Of a stretch of 47,063 nucleotides of DNA, positions 9,428-17,187 are shown in pieces. Numbering within the stretch: the first letter of the stretch is position 1; every line of letters begins with the position of its first letter. The stretch comes from a bacterium (GTDB lineage: Bacteria; UBA10199; 2-02-FULL-44-16; JAAZCA01), in the NCBI GenBank assembly GCA_021810905.1, contig JAJZQH010000014.1:76369-123431 (forward strand), in the 5' to 3' direction. The notes beneath the pieces are model-generated. The model did no database searches, was not told the DNA's origin, and worked only from the letters and a program-made list of their open reading frames with translations. A program made the translations under genes and the position numbers.

Positions 9428-10321
9428 GTGGAGATACACAAGGGCATAGATCGCTACCTCACTCACCTGCGCGTAGAGAAGCAGCTCGCGGCAAATACTC
9501 TGGAAGCGTACGGCCACGATCTGCGCCGCTTTGCCGAGCATCTCGTCTCGAAGGGAATGAACGATCTGGACGGCGTGCAGCAGCAGGATATCCTCGCGTT
9601 TCTCGTCAAATTGCATGAAGCGAAGCTCACCTCGCGCAGCGTCACGCGCAACCTGGTAGCGATACGCGGGCTCTTCCTGCACCTGCTCAAGGATGAGAGG
9701 ATAGATCACGACCCAACCGCCCAGATCGAATTTCCTGGCCGCTGGAAGAAGCTGCCGCACTTTCTTACGCTCACACAGGTGGACGCGCTGCTCGCGGCGC
9801 CGGATCGCCGAACCGTGCTCGGCAAGCGCGATCACGCCATCCTGCAATTATTCTACGCCTCCGGGCTTCGCATCTCCGAGATGAGTTCGCTCACCACCGA
9901 CCGGATAAATCTCCAGCAGGGGTATGTGATGCCGTTCGGCAAGGGCTCCAAGGAGCGAGTCGTTCCGATGGGCAGCCAGGCGATGGCGGCAATCACGGAA
10001 TATCTCGACGAGTCTCGGCCCAAACTGGCGGGCAAGCGCATCTGCGATCGCCTCTTTCTTTCGCAGAGAGGGCAGGGTATCTGCAGGCAGCGGTTGTGGG
10101 AGATCATAAAGGCGTGCGCACGAACCGCGGATATCAAGATAAACGTAACGCCTCATATGCTGCGTCACTCCTTCGCCACCCATCTCATCGAAGGCGGCGC
10201 AGATCTCCGCATCGTGCAGACGATGCTTGGACACGCGGACGTCTCCACCACCGAGATCTACACGCACGTTTCGCGCGCGCACGTGACCCAGATGTACAAG
10301 AAATTTCATCCAAGGGCTTAA
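9428..10321 (+). CDS. xerD: Site-specific tyrosine recombinase, XerC/XerD type
   Basis: The protein is 297 aa, standard for Xer. It resolves chromosome dimers at dif with a partner recombinase and FtsK. The N-terminal SAM-like core-binding domain (about 1-90) is followed by a catalytic domain with Arg in YASGLRISEMSSL, HMLRHSFATHLIEGGADLR (HxxR), LGH, and Tyr in TTEIYTHVS. The start is a GTG with AGAGGA upstream. No second Xer is visible here, and neither dif nor phage genes adjoin, so it looks like a housekeeping recombinase. XerC and XerD cannot be told apart securely by eye. Confidence 0.9.
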   Translation: MEIHKGIDRYLTHLRVEKQLAANTLEAYGHDLRRFAEHLVSKGMNDLDGVQQQDILAFLVKLHEAKLTSRSVTRNLVAIRGLFLHLLKDERIDHDPTAQIEFPGRWKKLPHFLTLTQVDALLAAPDRRTVLGKRDHAILQLFYASGLRISEMSSLTTDRINLQQGYVMPFGKGSKERVVPMGSQAMAAITEYLDESRPKLAGKRICDRLFLSQRGQGICRQRLWEIIKACARTADIKINVTPHMLRHSFATHLIEGGADLRIVQTMLGHADVSTTEIYTHVSRAHVTQMYKKFHPRA

Positions 10322-10326
10322 AGGCC

Positions 10327-10355
10327 GTGACTCGTGATTCGTGAATCGGAAAACC
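10327..10355 (+). repeat. Dispersed ATTCGTGA repeat, copy 3
   Basis: GTGACTCGTGATTCGTGAAT followed by CGGAAAACC begins 6 nt after the xerD stop. It is built of the same words as the copies at 2567-2608 and 5978-6006, and like copy 1 it ends in an AAAACC tail. Confidence 0.75.
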
Positions 10356-10409
10356 AATCGTGTGTGGGTCAATTGACTTCTAAAAAGAGTTCAGGTAGCT
10401 ACGCCGCCT

Positions 10410-11081
10410 ATGCAAAATCGACTGGTAGACCTGATTCTCTTCTATCCGCTCTTCCTCTTTTCGCTCTCGTTTCATGAATCGGCCCACGCATACGTGGCAG
10501 ACAAGTTAGGCGATTCGACGGCGAAATTGCTTGGCAGGATCTCGCTCTCTCCGTTTCCGCACATGGATCTGATAGGCACGTTTCTGTTGCCGGTCTTCGG
10601 CATCCTCACGGGCGCTCCGATAATAGGGTGGGGCAAGCCGGTTCCGATTAACCCCTACAGGCTCCGTGGCGACACCCGCCGCTCTTCGCTATGGGTGGCC
10701 GCTGTGGGGCCGGCCAGCAATATATTCCTGGCACTCTGTTTTGCGGGGCTCGCGCATCTGCTCGTACGAATACTCCCGAACCTGCCGCAGGAATCCATGA
10801 TGCCTGGCAGCTGGTCGGCCACCGCGGTTGTGGCGCTCTTTTCGATCTTCCAGACCGGAGTGGTCTTAAATCTCGTACTGGCGTTTTTCAATCTCCTGCC
10901 GCTGCCGCCGCTGGACGGAGGCACGGTCATCAGGGGGCTCATACCGGCCGCAAGCCTCGATGCATACGACAATTTCAGCAGGTACGGGTTTCTTATTTTG
11001 CTTGTATTGTTCATCACCGGATTGCTAAGGTACATCCTGCTGCCGGTGCTCTTAATAGCCGGCTATCTCCTGCCTGCATGA
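10410..11081 (+). CDS. Site-2 protease family (M50) membrane metallopeptidase
   Basis: The protein is 223 aa. The first membrane segment carries HESAHA (HExxH zinc motif, about residues 23-27), and NLLPLPPLDGGTVIRG (about 160-175) supplies the third zinc ligand Asp in the LDGG motif. Five or six membrane spans and no PDZ domain place it in the short S2P group rather than with RseP. Such proteases cut substrates within the membrane; the target cannot be told from context. It precedes trpS by 16 nt and is probably co-transcribed. No clear Shine-Dalgarno is seen before the ATG. Confidence 0.9.
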   Translation: MQNRLVDLILFYPLFLFSLSFHESAHAYVADKLGDSTAKLLGRISLSPFPHMDLIGTFLLPVFGILTGAPIIGWGKPVPINPYRLRGDTRRSSLWVAAVGPASNIFLALCFAGLAHLLVRILPNLPQESMMPGSWSATAVVALFSIFQTGVVLNLVLAFFNLLPLPPLDGGTVIRGLIPAASLDAYDNFSRYGFLILLVLFITGLLRYILLPVLLIAGYLLPA

Positions 11082-11097
11082 ACTTTCAGGGGTTTCG

Positions 11098-12096
11098 ATG
11101 ACTGGAAAAAAACGCATACTCTCAGGCAACAGGCCGACCGGAAAGCTCCACTGGGGCCACTACTTCGGTGCGCTGACGAACTGGGTGAGGCTTCAGGACG
11201 AGTACGACTGCTTCTACTTCGTAGCGGACTTGCACGCACTCACCACGGGCTACGAACACACGGACGTGATCGCGCCGTCGGTCGCCGACATGCTCAAGGA
11301 CTGGCTCGCGGTTGGCCTCGATCCGAAGAAGTCGGTCATCTTCATCCAGTCGTGGGTGCCTGAGCATTCCGAGCTGCATCTTCTGCTCTCGATGATAACG
11401 CCGCTCGGGTGGCTGGAGCGCGTCCCTTCGTTTAAGGACATGCAGCAACAGCTCGCCGACCGCGATCTCAACATGTATGGATTTCTCGGCTATCCGCTGC
11501 TGCAGGCGGCCGACATCGTCATGTATCTTGCGGATTTCGTGCCGGTAGGTGAGGATCAGCTCTCCCATCTGGAGTTCGCGCGCGAGCTGGTGCGCCGTTT
11601 TCATTTCATCACAAAGCGCGAGGTCTTCGTCGAGCCGCAGCCCATGCTCACTGAGGCCGCGCGCGTGCCCGGCATCGACGGCCGCAAGATGAGCAAGAGC
11701 TTCGGCAATGCGATCTTCATCGCCGACGACGACGAGACCATCAGGCAGAAGATGATGCAGACGATCACCGATCCGGCGCGCAAGAGGCGTCAGGATCCGG
11801 GCAATCCAGACGTCTGCAATATCTTCGCGTATCACAAGCTCTTTTCCAGCAAGGAGCAGGTCGCGTGGGTGGACCGTGAGTGCCGCCACGCGGGCATAGG
11901 CTGCGTAGAGTGCAAGAAGATCTGCATCGAGAACGCGCTGGCGTTCTGGCGCCCCATCCGCGAAAAACGCGCGCAATGGGACGGCCGCGAGAAGGAGCTT
12001 CTCGCCATCGCCCGCGAAGGTTCGCAGCGCGCCAGAGAGGTTGCCGTGAAGACGATGACATCGGTGAGAGAGATAATGGGGCTCGTCTATGAATGA
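11098..12096 (+). CDS. trpS: Tryptophanyl-tRNA synthetase
   Basis: The protein is 332 aa, a class I synthetase of normal length. GKLHWGHYFGAL holds the HIGH-type motif (HWGH) near residue 18, and DGRKMSKSFGNAI the KMSKS loop near 197. The Cys-containing segment AGIGCVECKKIC and the C-terminal helix ending REIMGLVYE match the TrpS C-terminal domain. AGGGG lies upstream of the ATG. The end overlaps scpA by 8 nt, so translation is probably coupled. Confidence 0.96.
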   Translation: MTGKKRILSGNRPTGKLHWGHYFGALTNWVRLQDEYDCFYFVADLHALTTGYEHTDVIAPSVADMLKDWLAVGLDPKKSVIFIQSWVPEHSELHLLLSMITPLGWLERVPSFKDMQQQLADRDLNMYGFLGYPLLQAADIVMYLADFVPVGEDQLSHLEFARELVRRFHFITKREVFVEPQPMLTEAARVPGIDGRKMSKSFGNAIFIADDDETIRQKMMQTITDPARKRRQDPGNPDVCNIFAYHKLFSSKEQVAWVDRECRHAGIGCVECKKICIENALAFWRPIREKRAQWDGREKELLAIAREGSQRAREVAVKTMTSVREIMGLVYE

Positions 12097-12895
12097 GATG
12101 CTTGGGCAAGACGGCGATTATCGAGTGAACCTGGACGTCTTCGAGGGTCCGCTCGATCTGCTCATGCATTTGATCAGGAAGAACGACCTGGACATCTACG
12201 ACATCCCAGTGGCGTTCGTGCTCGAGGAGTACATGAGCTACATCGACACGATCCGCGAGCTCGATATCGATCTGGCCGGCGATTTTCTGCTCATGGCCGC
12301 GGAACTGGCTCATATCAAATCCGCGATGCTGCTGCCGGATGAGAGCGGCGCCGTTGAAGAAGAGGGAGAGGACCCGCGCGCGGATCTCGTACGCAGGCTC
12401 TTGGAATACCAGCGTTACAAGGATGCGTCGGAGCAGTTTCTGAAGCGTGCGGTCCTGGGCCGCGACGTCTTTCTTCCGCTCGCGCCCGAACGCGTGGAAA
12501 GCAATGAAGACGGACCGATTGAGGGAGACGCCTACGAGCTCGTCGAGGCCTTCTCTCGCATACTCAAGAGAATTCCGGAGCAGGGCTATCACGCGGTGGC
12601 GGTCGACCGCATCTCCATCAACGACCGCATCTATGAAATCGTGGCCAGGCTGCGTGAGGGTATCGCGATCACAATTGAGGATCTGCTTCCAGAGCAGATC
12701 GCGCGCTATGATATCGTCATCACCTTCATAGCGCTGCTTGAGATGTGCAGGCTCCGCATGATCCGCGTCTACCAGGCTTCGGTCGGCGGTCCGCTGCACG
12801 TGCAGAAGATCATGGAAGAGGTGAAGGAAGAGGACGTGGTGAGGCTCGTTGAGAACGAGGCAACAGGATTTGACGCGCCGGAAAAGGAGGCGTGA
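12089..12895 (+). CDS. scpA: Segregation and condensation protein A (kleisin)
   Basis: The protein is 268 aa. ScpA is the kleisin that bridges SMC heads in the bacterial condensin complex. The N-terminal segment LDVFEGPLDLLMHLIRKNDLDIYDIP is diagnostic in its parts, and FLLMAAELAHIKSAMLLP follows near residue 70. The C-terminal winged helix (VVTFIALLEMCRLRMIRVYQ type) is present near 210-235. The start overlaps the trpS end; an ATG at 12098 is an alternative. scpB follows with a TGATG junction and GGAGG, the classic scpA-scpB order. The smc gene is not in the window. Confidence 0.95.
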   Translation: MNEMLGQDGDYRVNLDVFEGPLDLLMHLIRKNDLDIYDIPVAFVLEEYMSYIDTIRELDIDLAGDFLLMAAELAHIKSAMLLPDESGAVEEEGEDPRADLVRRLLEYQRYKDASEQFLKRAVLGRDVFLPLAPERVESNEDGPIEGDAYELVEAFSRILKRIPEQGYHAVAVDRISINDRIYEIVARLREGIAITIEDLLPEQIARYDIVITFIALLEMCRLRMIRVYQASVGGPLHVQKIMEEVKEEDVVRLVENEATGFDAPEKEA

Positions 12896-13854
12896 TGGAA
12901 CGCGCTGAGTTGAGGGGTATAATAGAGGCAATGATCTTCGTGTCCGAGGAGCCGCTCTCGGAGAACGCCATGCTGATAGCACTGGCAGATGCCGGTGTCG
13001 CGCGTGACGAGCTCAGGGCCTGTCTCGAGGAGATCGAAAACGACTTCAACACGACGCCGGCCCGCGGCATTGCCCTCACCAACGTGGCCGGGGGCTATCA
13101 GTTCCGCACCAAGCCCGCTTGCGCGGACTGGCTGCGGAGGATGAACCTGCCGAAGCCCATGAGGCTTTCGGCTCCATCGCTCGAGACGCTCGCGATCGTG
13201 GCGTACCGTCAGCCGATAATGCGAAGCGAGGTTGAGAAGATTCGCGGCGTGGATTCGGGCGGGGTGCTCAAGACCCTGCTGGAGCGCAGGCTGCTGCGGA
13301 TCGTGGGCCGAAGCCAGGAGCCGGGTCAGCCGCTGCTTTACGGGACGACGAAAGAATTCCTTGAAGTATTCAGCTTGAACGCGCTCACTGAATTGCCGAC
13401 GCTCAAGGATCTGGATGAGCTCATGCGCGAGAGGCGCGCTGCCGCGGCAGTGCAGGCTGGAGAGGCGGATCAGAGCGCCAAGGGCGACGATGAAGACCTG
13501 ACCGAAGTGATAGACGGAGAGGAAGAGGATGAGACGGAAGTGATCAAGCGCCGTCCTCTCGATGAGGACGAAGAGGAAGAAGAGAAGGACATGGAGGCGC
13601 TGACCGATCTCGAGAGCCGAATCAAAGAAGTGAGAAGGCTTGAACGTGATATCTTCCCGAAGCCGCACGATGAAGCTGCAGAAGGTGACCAGGATAACAT
13701 GGAGGTCCTGCAAGGTGAGGCCGATTCAGAAATATCCGCGCCGGAAGGGGGAACGGCCGGGGAGGCCCATGCAGCGGAAGGCAGCGATGCCACCGCCTGC
13801 GATGGAGATCCCGAGCCGGATTCGACTTCAGAGGTTGATAGCCCTTTCGACTGA
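12895..13854 (+). CDS. scpB: Segregation and condensation protein B with long acidic C-terminal tail
   Basis: ScpB dimers bind ScpA and regulate SMC-kleisin. The first 180 or so residues hold the two winged helices: MIFVSEEPLSENAM near the start, then LETLAIVAYRQPIMRSEVEKIRGVDSG in pieces, and LYGTTKEFLEVF near 150. The protein is 319 aa, more than 100 longer than usual; the extra C-terminal part is very acidic (runs such as GEEEDETE and DEDEEEEEKD) and looks disordered. The ATG at 12895 overlaps the scpA stop and has GGAGG 5 nt upstream. The end overlaps rluB in another frame. Confidence 0.94.
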   Translation: MERAELRGIIEAMIFVSEEPLSENAMLIALADAGVARDELRACLEEIENDFNTTPARGIALTNVAGGYQFRTKPACADWLRRMNLPKPMRLSAPSLETLAIVAYRQPIMRSEVEKIRGVDSGGVLKTLLERRLLRIVGRSQEPGQPLLYGTTKEFLEVFSLNALTELPTLKDLDELMRERRAAAAVQAGEADQSAKGDDEDLTEVIDGEEEDETEVIKRRPLDEDEEEEEKDMEALTDLESRIKEVRRLERDIFPKPHDEAAEGDQDNMEVLQGEADSEISAPEGGTAGEAHAAEGSDATACDGDPEPDSTSEVDSPFD

Positions 13855-14542
13855 ACTCTCCCGCCGCGCCGCAGAGGAGGCGATCGCCCATGGCGATGTG
13901 ACCGTCAACGGGGAGGTCGTCACTACCCTTGGCACTACGGTAGATCCTTTAAACGATCGCGTCTGCGTCTCCGGCAGGCCGGTCAAAATATCCGCCGAAC
14001 GGCGCTACATAGCGTTCTTCAAGCCGCGCGGCGAGATAGTGACAAAATCCGATCCACAGGGCCGCCCCACGATCTGGGAACACTTCAAGGAATGGAAAGG
14101 TTCGCTCAACTCCGTGGGCCGATTGGATTTCGACTCGGAAGGCCTTTTGATCCTCACCGACGACGGCGACTTCTTAAACCGCCTTACGCATCCTCGGCAC
14201 GAAATCTGGAAGACCTACCGTGTTCGCGTGAAGGGCGAACCGTCGCCTGCGGAAATAGCGACGCTCCGGGACGGCGTGCCCCTCTCCGACGGCAAGACGC
14301 TTCCAGCCAGAGTCAGGCGCATAGACAAGGGCGGCGTCAACGCGCTGATCGAGATCTCCATCCGCGAGGGGAGAAACCGCCAGGTACGTAGGATGTGCGA
14401 CGCGATAGGCTGCCCGGTGATAGCGCTTCGTCGCATATCCGTAGGGCCGGTGAAACTCGGGAGACTTAAGGAAGGGGCGTGGCGCTTTCTCAGAGGTGAT
14501 GAGGTGAGGCAGCTGATTGCGATGAGCGGTTATTCCAAATAG
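13787..14542 (+). CDS. rluB: 23S rRNA pseudouridine synthase, RluB/RsuA family
   Basis: The protein is 251 aa from the ATG at 13787, which has GGAAGG 5 nt upstream; the ATG at 13802 is also possible. An N-terminal S4 RNA-binding domain (IRLQRLIALSTELSRRAAEE, about 11-65) precedes the catalytic domain. GRLDFDSEGLLILTDDGDF includes the catalytic Asp, and LIEISIREGRNRQVRRMCDA is the RsuA/RluB signature. It isomerises a uridine in rRNA, most likely near the peptidyl-transferase helix as RluB does. The first 68 nt overlap scpB in a different frame, and it converges on murB with a 13-nt overlap. Confidence 0.92.
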   Translation: MPPPAMEIPSRIRLQRLIALSTELSRRAAEEAIAHGDVTVNGEVVTTLGTTVDPLNDRVCVSGRPVKISAERRYIAFFKPRGEIVTKSDPQGRPTIWEHFKEWKGSLNSVGRLDFDSEGLLILTDDGDFLNRLTHPRHEIWKTYRVRVKGEPSPAEIATLRDGVPLSDGKTLPARVRRIDKGGVNALIEISIREGRNRQVRRMCDAIGCPVIALRRISVGPVKLGRLKEGAWRFLRGDEVRQLIAMSGYSK

Positions 14543-15438
14543 ACCACTTCCGGAGTCAATTTCATTCCAAAGCGATCCTCGACGCGGCTGGCCATCTCCG
14601 CAGCCAGCTCCTTTACGTCGCGAGCCCTGGCGCTACCATCGGTCACGATGATGTTCGCGTGCGAGTGCCACAGGTGAGCGCCTCCCACGTGCATCTGACC
14701 GCAGCCCGCATCTTCAATGAGCCGGCCTGCAGGTATGCGCCCGCCTTCATGGGAGGAGGGATTCTTGAAGTAGCTTCCCGCGGTAGGCACCAGCGAGGGA
14801 TCCGGATGCTTGCGCTGCCTGTCGGAGAGGCGCTCTGTGATTGTCTTATTGAGAGCTGCCGGATCCGCTGAATCGGCTGAAAACCGGGCCTCGAGCACCA
14901 CCTCGCCGCTGGATTTGAGCGCGCTGGATCGATATGAGAACATGAGCTTATCGGGATCTACGCGCCGCATGCCGCCCGTGCGGTCGAGCAGCACAGTGGA
15001 TATCAGCTTCTCGCTGATGCTCACGCCGTATGCGCCCGCGTTTCCGTAGATGGCGCCGCCTACTGTACCCGGAATGCCCGCCAGATTTTCAAGACCGCCG
15101 AGCCCATTGGCAGCCATGAAATCCACGAACGAACGGAGCGAAAAACCGCCCGATACAGTCACTGTTCCATCGTCGTGGATGCGAGGGGGTGTTTCATCCC
15201 TGAACACTATCACCGCCCCATCAAAGCCATCATCAGATACGAGCAGGTTGGAGCCATGGCCAATGACCTGCCACGGGAGGCCCTGTCCTTCAGCCTTCCA
15301 TGCAGCCTCGATAACCTCGTCAGTGGATCGCGCTTTTATGAGTGCGAAAGCAGGACCGCCGATGCGGAATGTGGTGTATGTGGACAACGGGATGCCGCGT
15401 TCAAAACGGGCGAGATTCATGGTCTCTACATATTTCAT
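14530..15438 (-). CDS. murB: UDP-N-acetylenolpyruvoylglucosamine reductase
   Basis: The protein is 302 aa from the ATG at 15438, which has GGAG 6 nt upstream. MurB reduces the enolpyruvyl group to make UDP-MurNAc for peptidoglycan, using FAD and NADPH. STYTTFRIGGPAFAL is the N-terminal FAD-fold start, and GGLENLAGIPGTVGGAIYGNAGAYG (in parts) is the diagnostic FAD-binding stretch. GSYFKNPS carries the catalytic Ser, and TPEVVYLE at the C-terminus the catalytic Glu. It stands alone, away from a mur cluster, and is divergent from the histidine kinase gene. Confidence 0.96.
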   Translation of the reverse strand: MKYVETMNLARFERGIPLSTYTTFRIGGPAFALIKARSTDEVIEAAWKAEGQGLPWQVIGHGSNLLVSDDGFDGAVIVFRDETPPRIHDDGTVTVSGGFSLRSFVDFMAANGLGGLENLAGIPGTVGGAIYGNAGAYGVSISEKLISTVLLDRTGGMRRVDPDKLMFSYRSSALKSSGEVVLEARFSADSADPAALNKTITERLSDRQRKHPDPSLVPTAGSYFKNPSSHEGGRIPAGRLIEDAGCGQMHVGGAHLWHSHANIIVTDGSARARDVKELAAEMASRVEDRFGMKLTPEVVYLE

Positions 15439-15579
15439 CGGTCGCTCCATTTTCAACATAAATATAGTTTATCGATTACTTCATCCGCAGCGACAAACAG
15501 GCCCCATGATAAAGGGCTTTACCATGGCGAATAGATTTGTCTTTTCAAAGAGTTAAAAAATATTTATAGAAAATTGCTG

Positions 15580-17187
15580 ATGGCGATATCATTTTTTAAC
15601 CGCTTCTCCACAAAGCTCATATTCCTGATCGGCGTTGTTTTTCTGATACCCGTAGTCACCTCGCTTTCAATGCTCGCGCTCAATTCCAGGGCCAGCATGG
15701 CTAGGTTCAATCAATATCTTGCCCAGCCGGCCGAGGCGCAGCGCCAGCTGCTCAAAAATATATTCCCGCAGCGCGCGTCAGGCGAAATACTGCATCCTGA
15801 AAATGCCATTGCCTTCATACGCGACTACGAGCGCCGACGGAACATCGGCCAGTTCTCAAGCCTGATCGTTGTCAGCTTCGCGCTGGCAGGCGTCGTTATC
15901 CTGCTCTCAATGCTCGTGCTGAAGCGTGGCATGCTATCTTTGCGCGAGCTCTCCATTGCAGCGGCAAAGGTGGGGGAAGGCGACCTGAACGTGACGCCGG
16001 TCGCACGCTCCAGCGACGAGTTCGCCCAGCTGATAGGTGTCTTCTGCACCATGACCGCGCGTCTGCGCGAGACCATGGTTTCGCGTGATTTCATTAATCA
16101 GGTCGTTGAATCCATGCCTGCCGCCGTCTTCACCGTAGACAATAACGGACGCATCATCACCTGGAACCGGCAGGCTGAGAAGCTCACCGGGATTGCGGCT
16201 GCAGATGTTTTGGGAAGAACTTCTTCTTCCATCGAAGCGGTCATCGGGAAAATGCCCGTCAAGTCGGAGATCCCCTTTTTCGGCAGAGAAGCGGTGATAA
16301 GGCCGCGGGGCGGAGGTCAACGGATCGTCTCCAGGGGAGTCGATTTCCTGCAGGAGAGAAACAGCGTCGGCGAAGCTGGGATAATCGCCACATTCGTTGA
16401 CATAAGCGAGATAAAGGAACTGGAGCGTCAGCTCACCATCGCAAAGGAGAAGGCGGAGGAGGCGAGCAGGCTCAAGAGCGAATTTCTGGCGAACATGAGC
16501 CATGAAATCCGTACCCCGCTCAACGGAATAATGGGCCTTGCGGAAGTGCTCGAGGAAGGGGAGAGCGACGAGGGGCGGCGTGCGTCTCTTGCGGCCGTGA
16601 AACAGTGCGGGCGAAATCTCCTGCATATCATCAACGAGATCCTCGACATTTCAAAACTTGAGGCCGGACGCATGGCGCTGCACACCACCATCGTGGTGAT
16701 CGCGGACATCATTCGCGAGGCCAGGCATACGGTGGAGGTCGGCTGCAGGAAAAAGGGGATCGAACTTACGACTGAAATCGCCGAGGGAGTGCCGGCCGCT
16801 ATCGAGGGCGACGGCGGCAAGATCGTTCAGATTCTGGTGAATCTGCTCGGCAACTCGCTCAAGTTCACCGAGCGCGGATCCATCCGCGTGTGCGTGGCAG
16901 CCTATAGAGGAGAGCGGCGCGGCGATATCGTCTTCTCAGTCATTGATACGGGCATAGGCATCCCGGATGATAAAAAGGAGCACGTGTTCGAAAGCTTTGT
17001 GCAGGCGGAGGGGCATCTCACAAAGGCCAGCGAGGGTACGGGACTCGGGCTTGCCATAGCGCGCAAGCTCATAGGGCTCATGGGCGGCGAGATATGGATG
17101 GAGAGCGAGGCAGGCAAGGGAAGTACTTTCAGTTTCACGATCGAGAGCGTGGCGCCAAATGATCCATCAGCCGTTCGCGATAATTGA
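15580..17187 (+). CDS. Membrane sensor histidine kinase (HAMP-PAS-HisKA-HATPase)
   Basis: The protein is 535 aa. Two membrane segments (about 8-30 and 90-112) flank a short periplasmic loop. A HAMP-like region (about 113-165), a PAS domain starting VVESMPAAVFTVDNNGRIITWN, and a HisKA domain with FLANMSHEIRTPLNGIMG (phospho-His) follow. The ATPase domain shows ILVNLLGNSLKFTE, DTGIGIP and GTGLGLAIA. There is no receiver domain and no adjacent response regulator; the nearest receiver is the HD-GYP protein 3 kb downstream on the other strand. The gene overlaps the symporter gene by 29 nt, suggesting coupled signalling and transport. The upstream site is weak. Confidence 0.93.
   Translation: MAISFFNRFSTKLIFLIGVVFLIPVVTSLSMLALNSRASMARFNQYLAQPAEAQRQLLKNIFPQRASGEILHPENAIAFIRDYERRRNIGQFSSLIVVSFALAGVVILLSMLVLKRGMLSLRELSIAAAKVGEGDLNVTPVARSSDEFAQLIGVFCTMTARLRETMVSRDFINQVVESMPAAVFTVDNNGRIITWNRQAEKLTGIAAADVLGRTSSSIEAVIGKMPVKSEIPFFGREAVIRPRGGGQRIVSRGVDFLQERNSVGEAGIIATFVDISEIKELERQLTIAKEKAEEASRLKSEFLANMSHEIRTPLNGIMGLAEVLEEGESDEGRRASLAAVKQCGRNLLHIINEILDISKLEAGRMALHTTIVVIADIIREARHTVEVGCRKKGIELTTEIAEGVPAAIEGDGGKIVQILVNLLGNSLKFTERGSIRVCVAAYRGERRGDIVFSVIDTGIGIPDDKKEHVFESFVQAEGHLTKASEGTGLGLAIARKLIGLMGGEIWMESEAGKGSTFSFTIESVAPNDPSAVRDN

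Noticed and set aside
9428-10321. Integrase of a genomic island
   Set aside because: Length and motifs fit housekeeping Xer recombinases; no adjacent tRNA, attachment repeats or phage genes.
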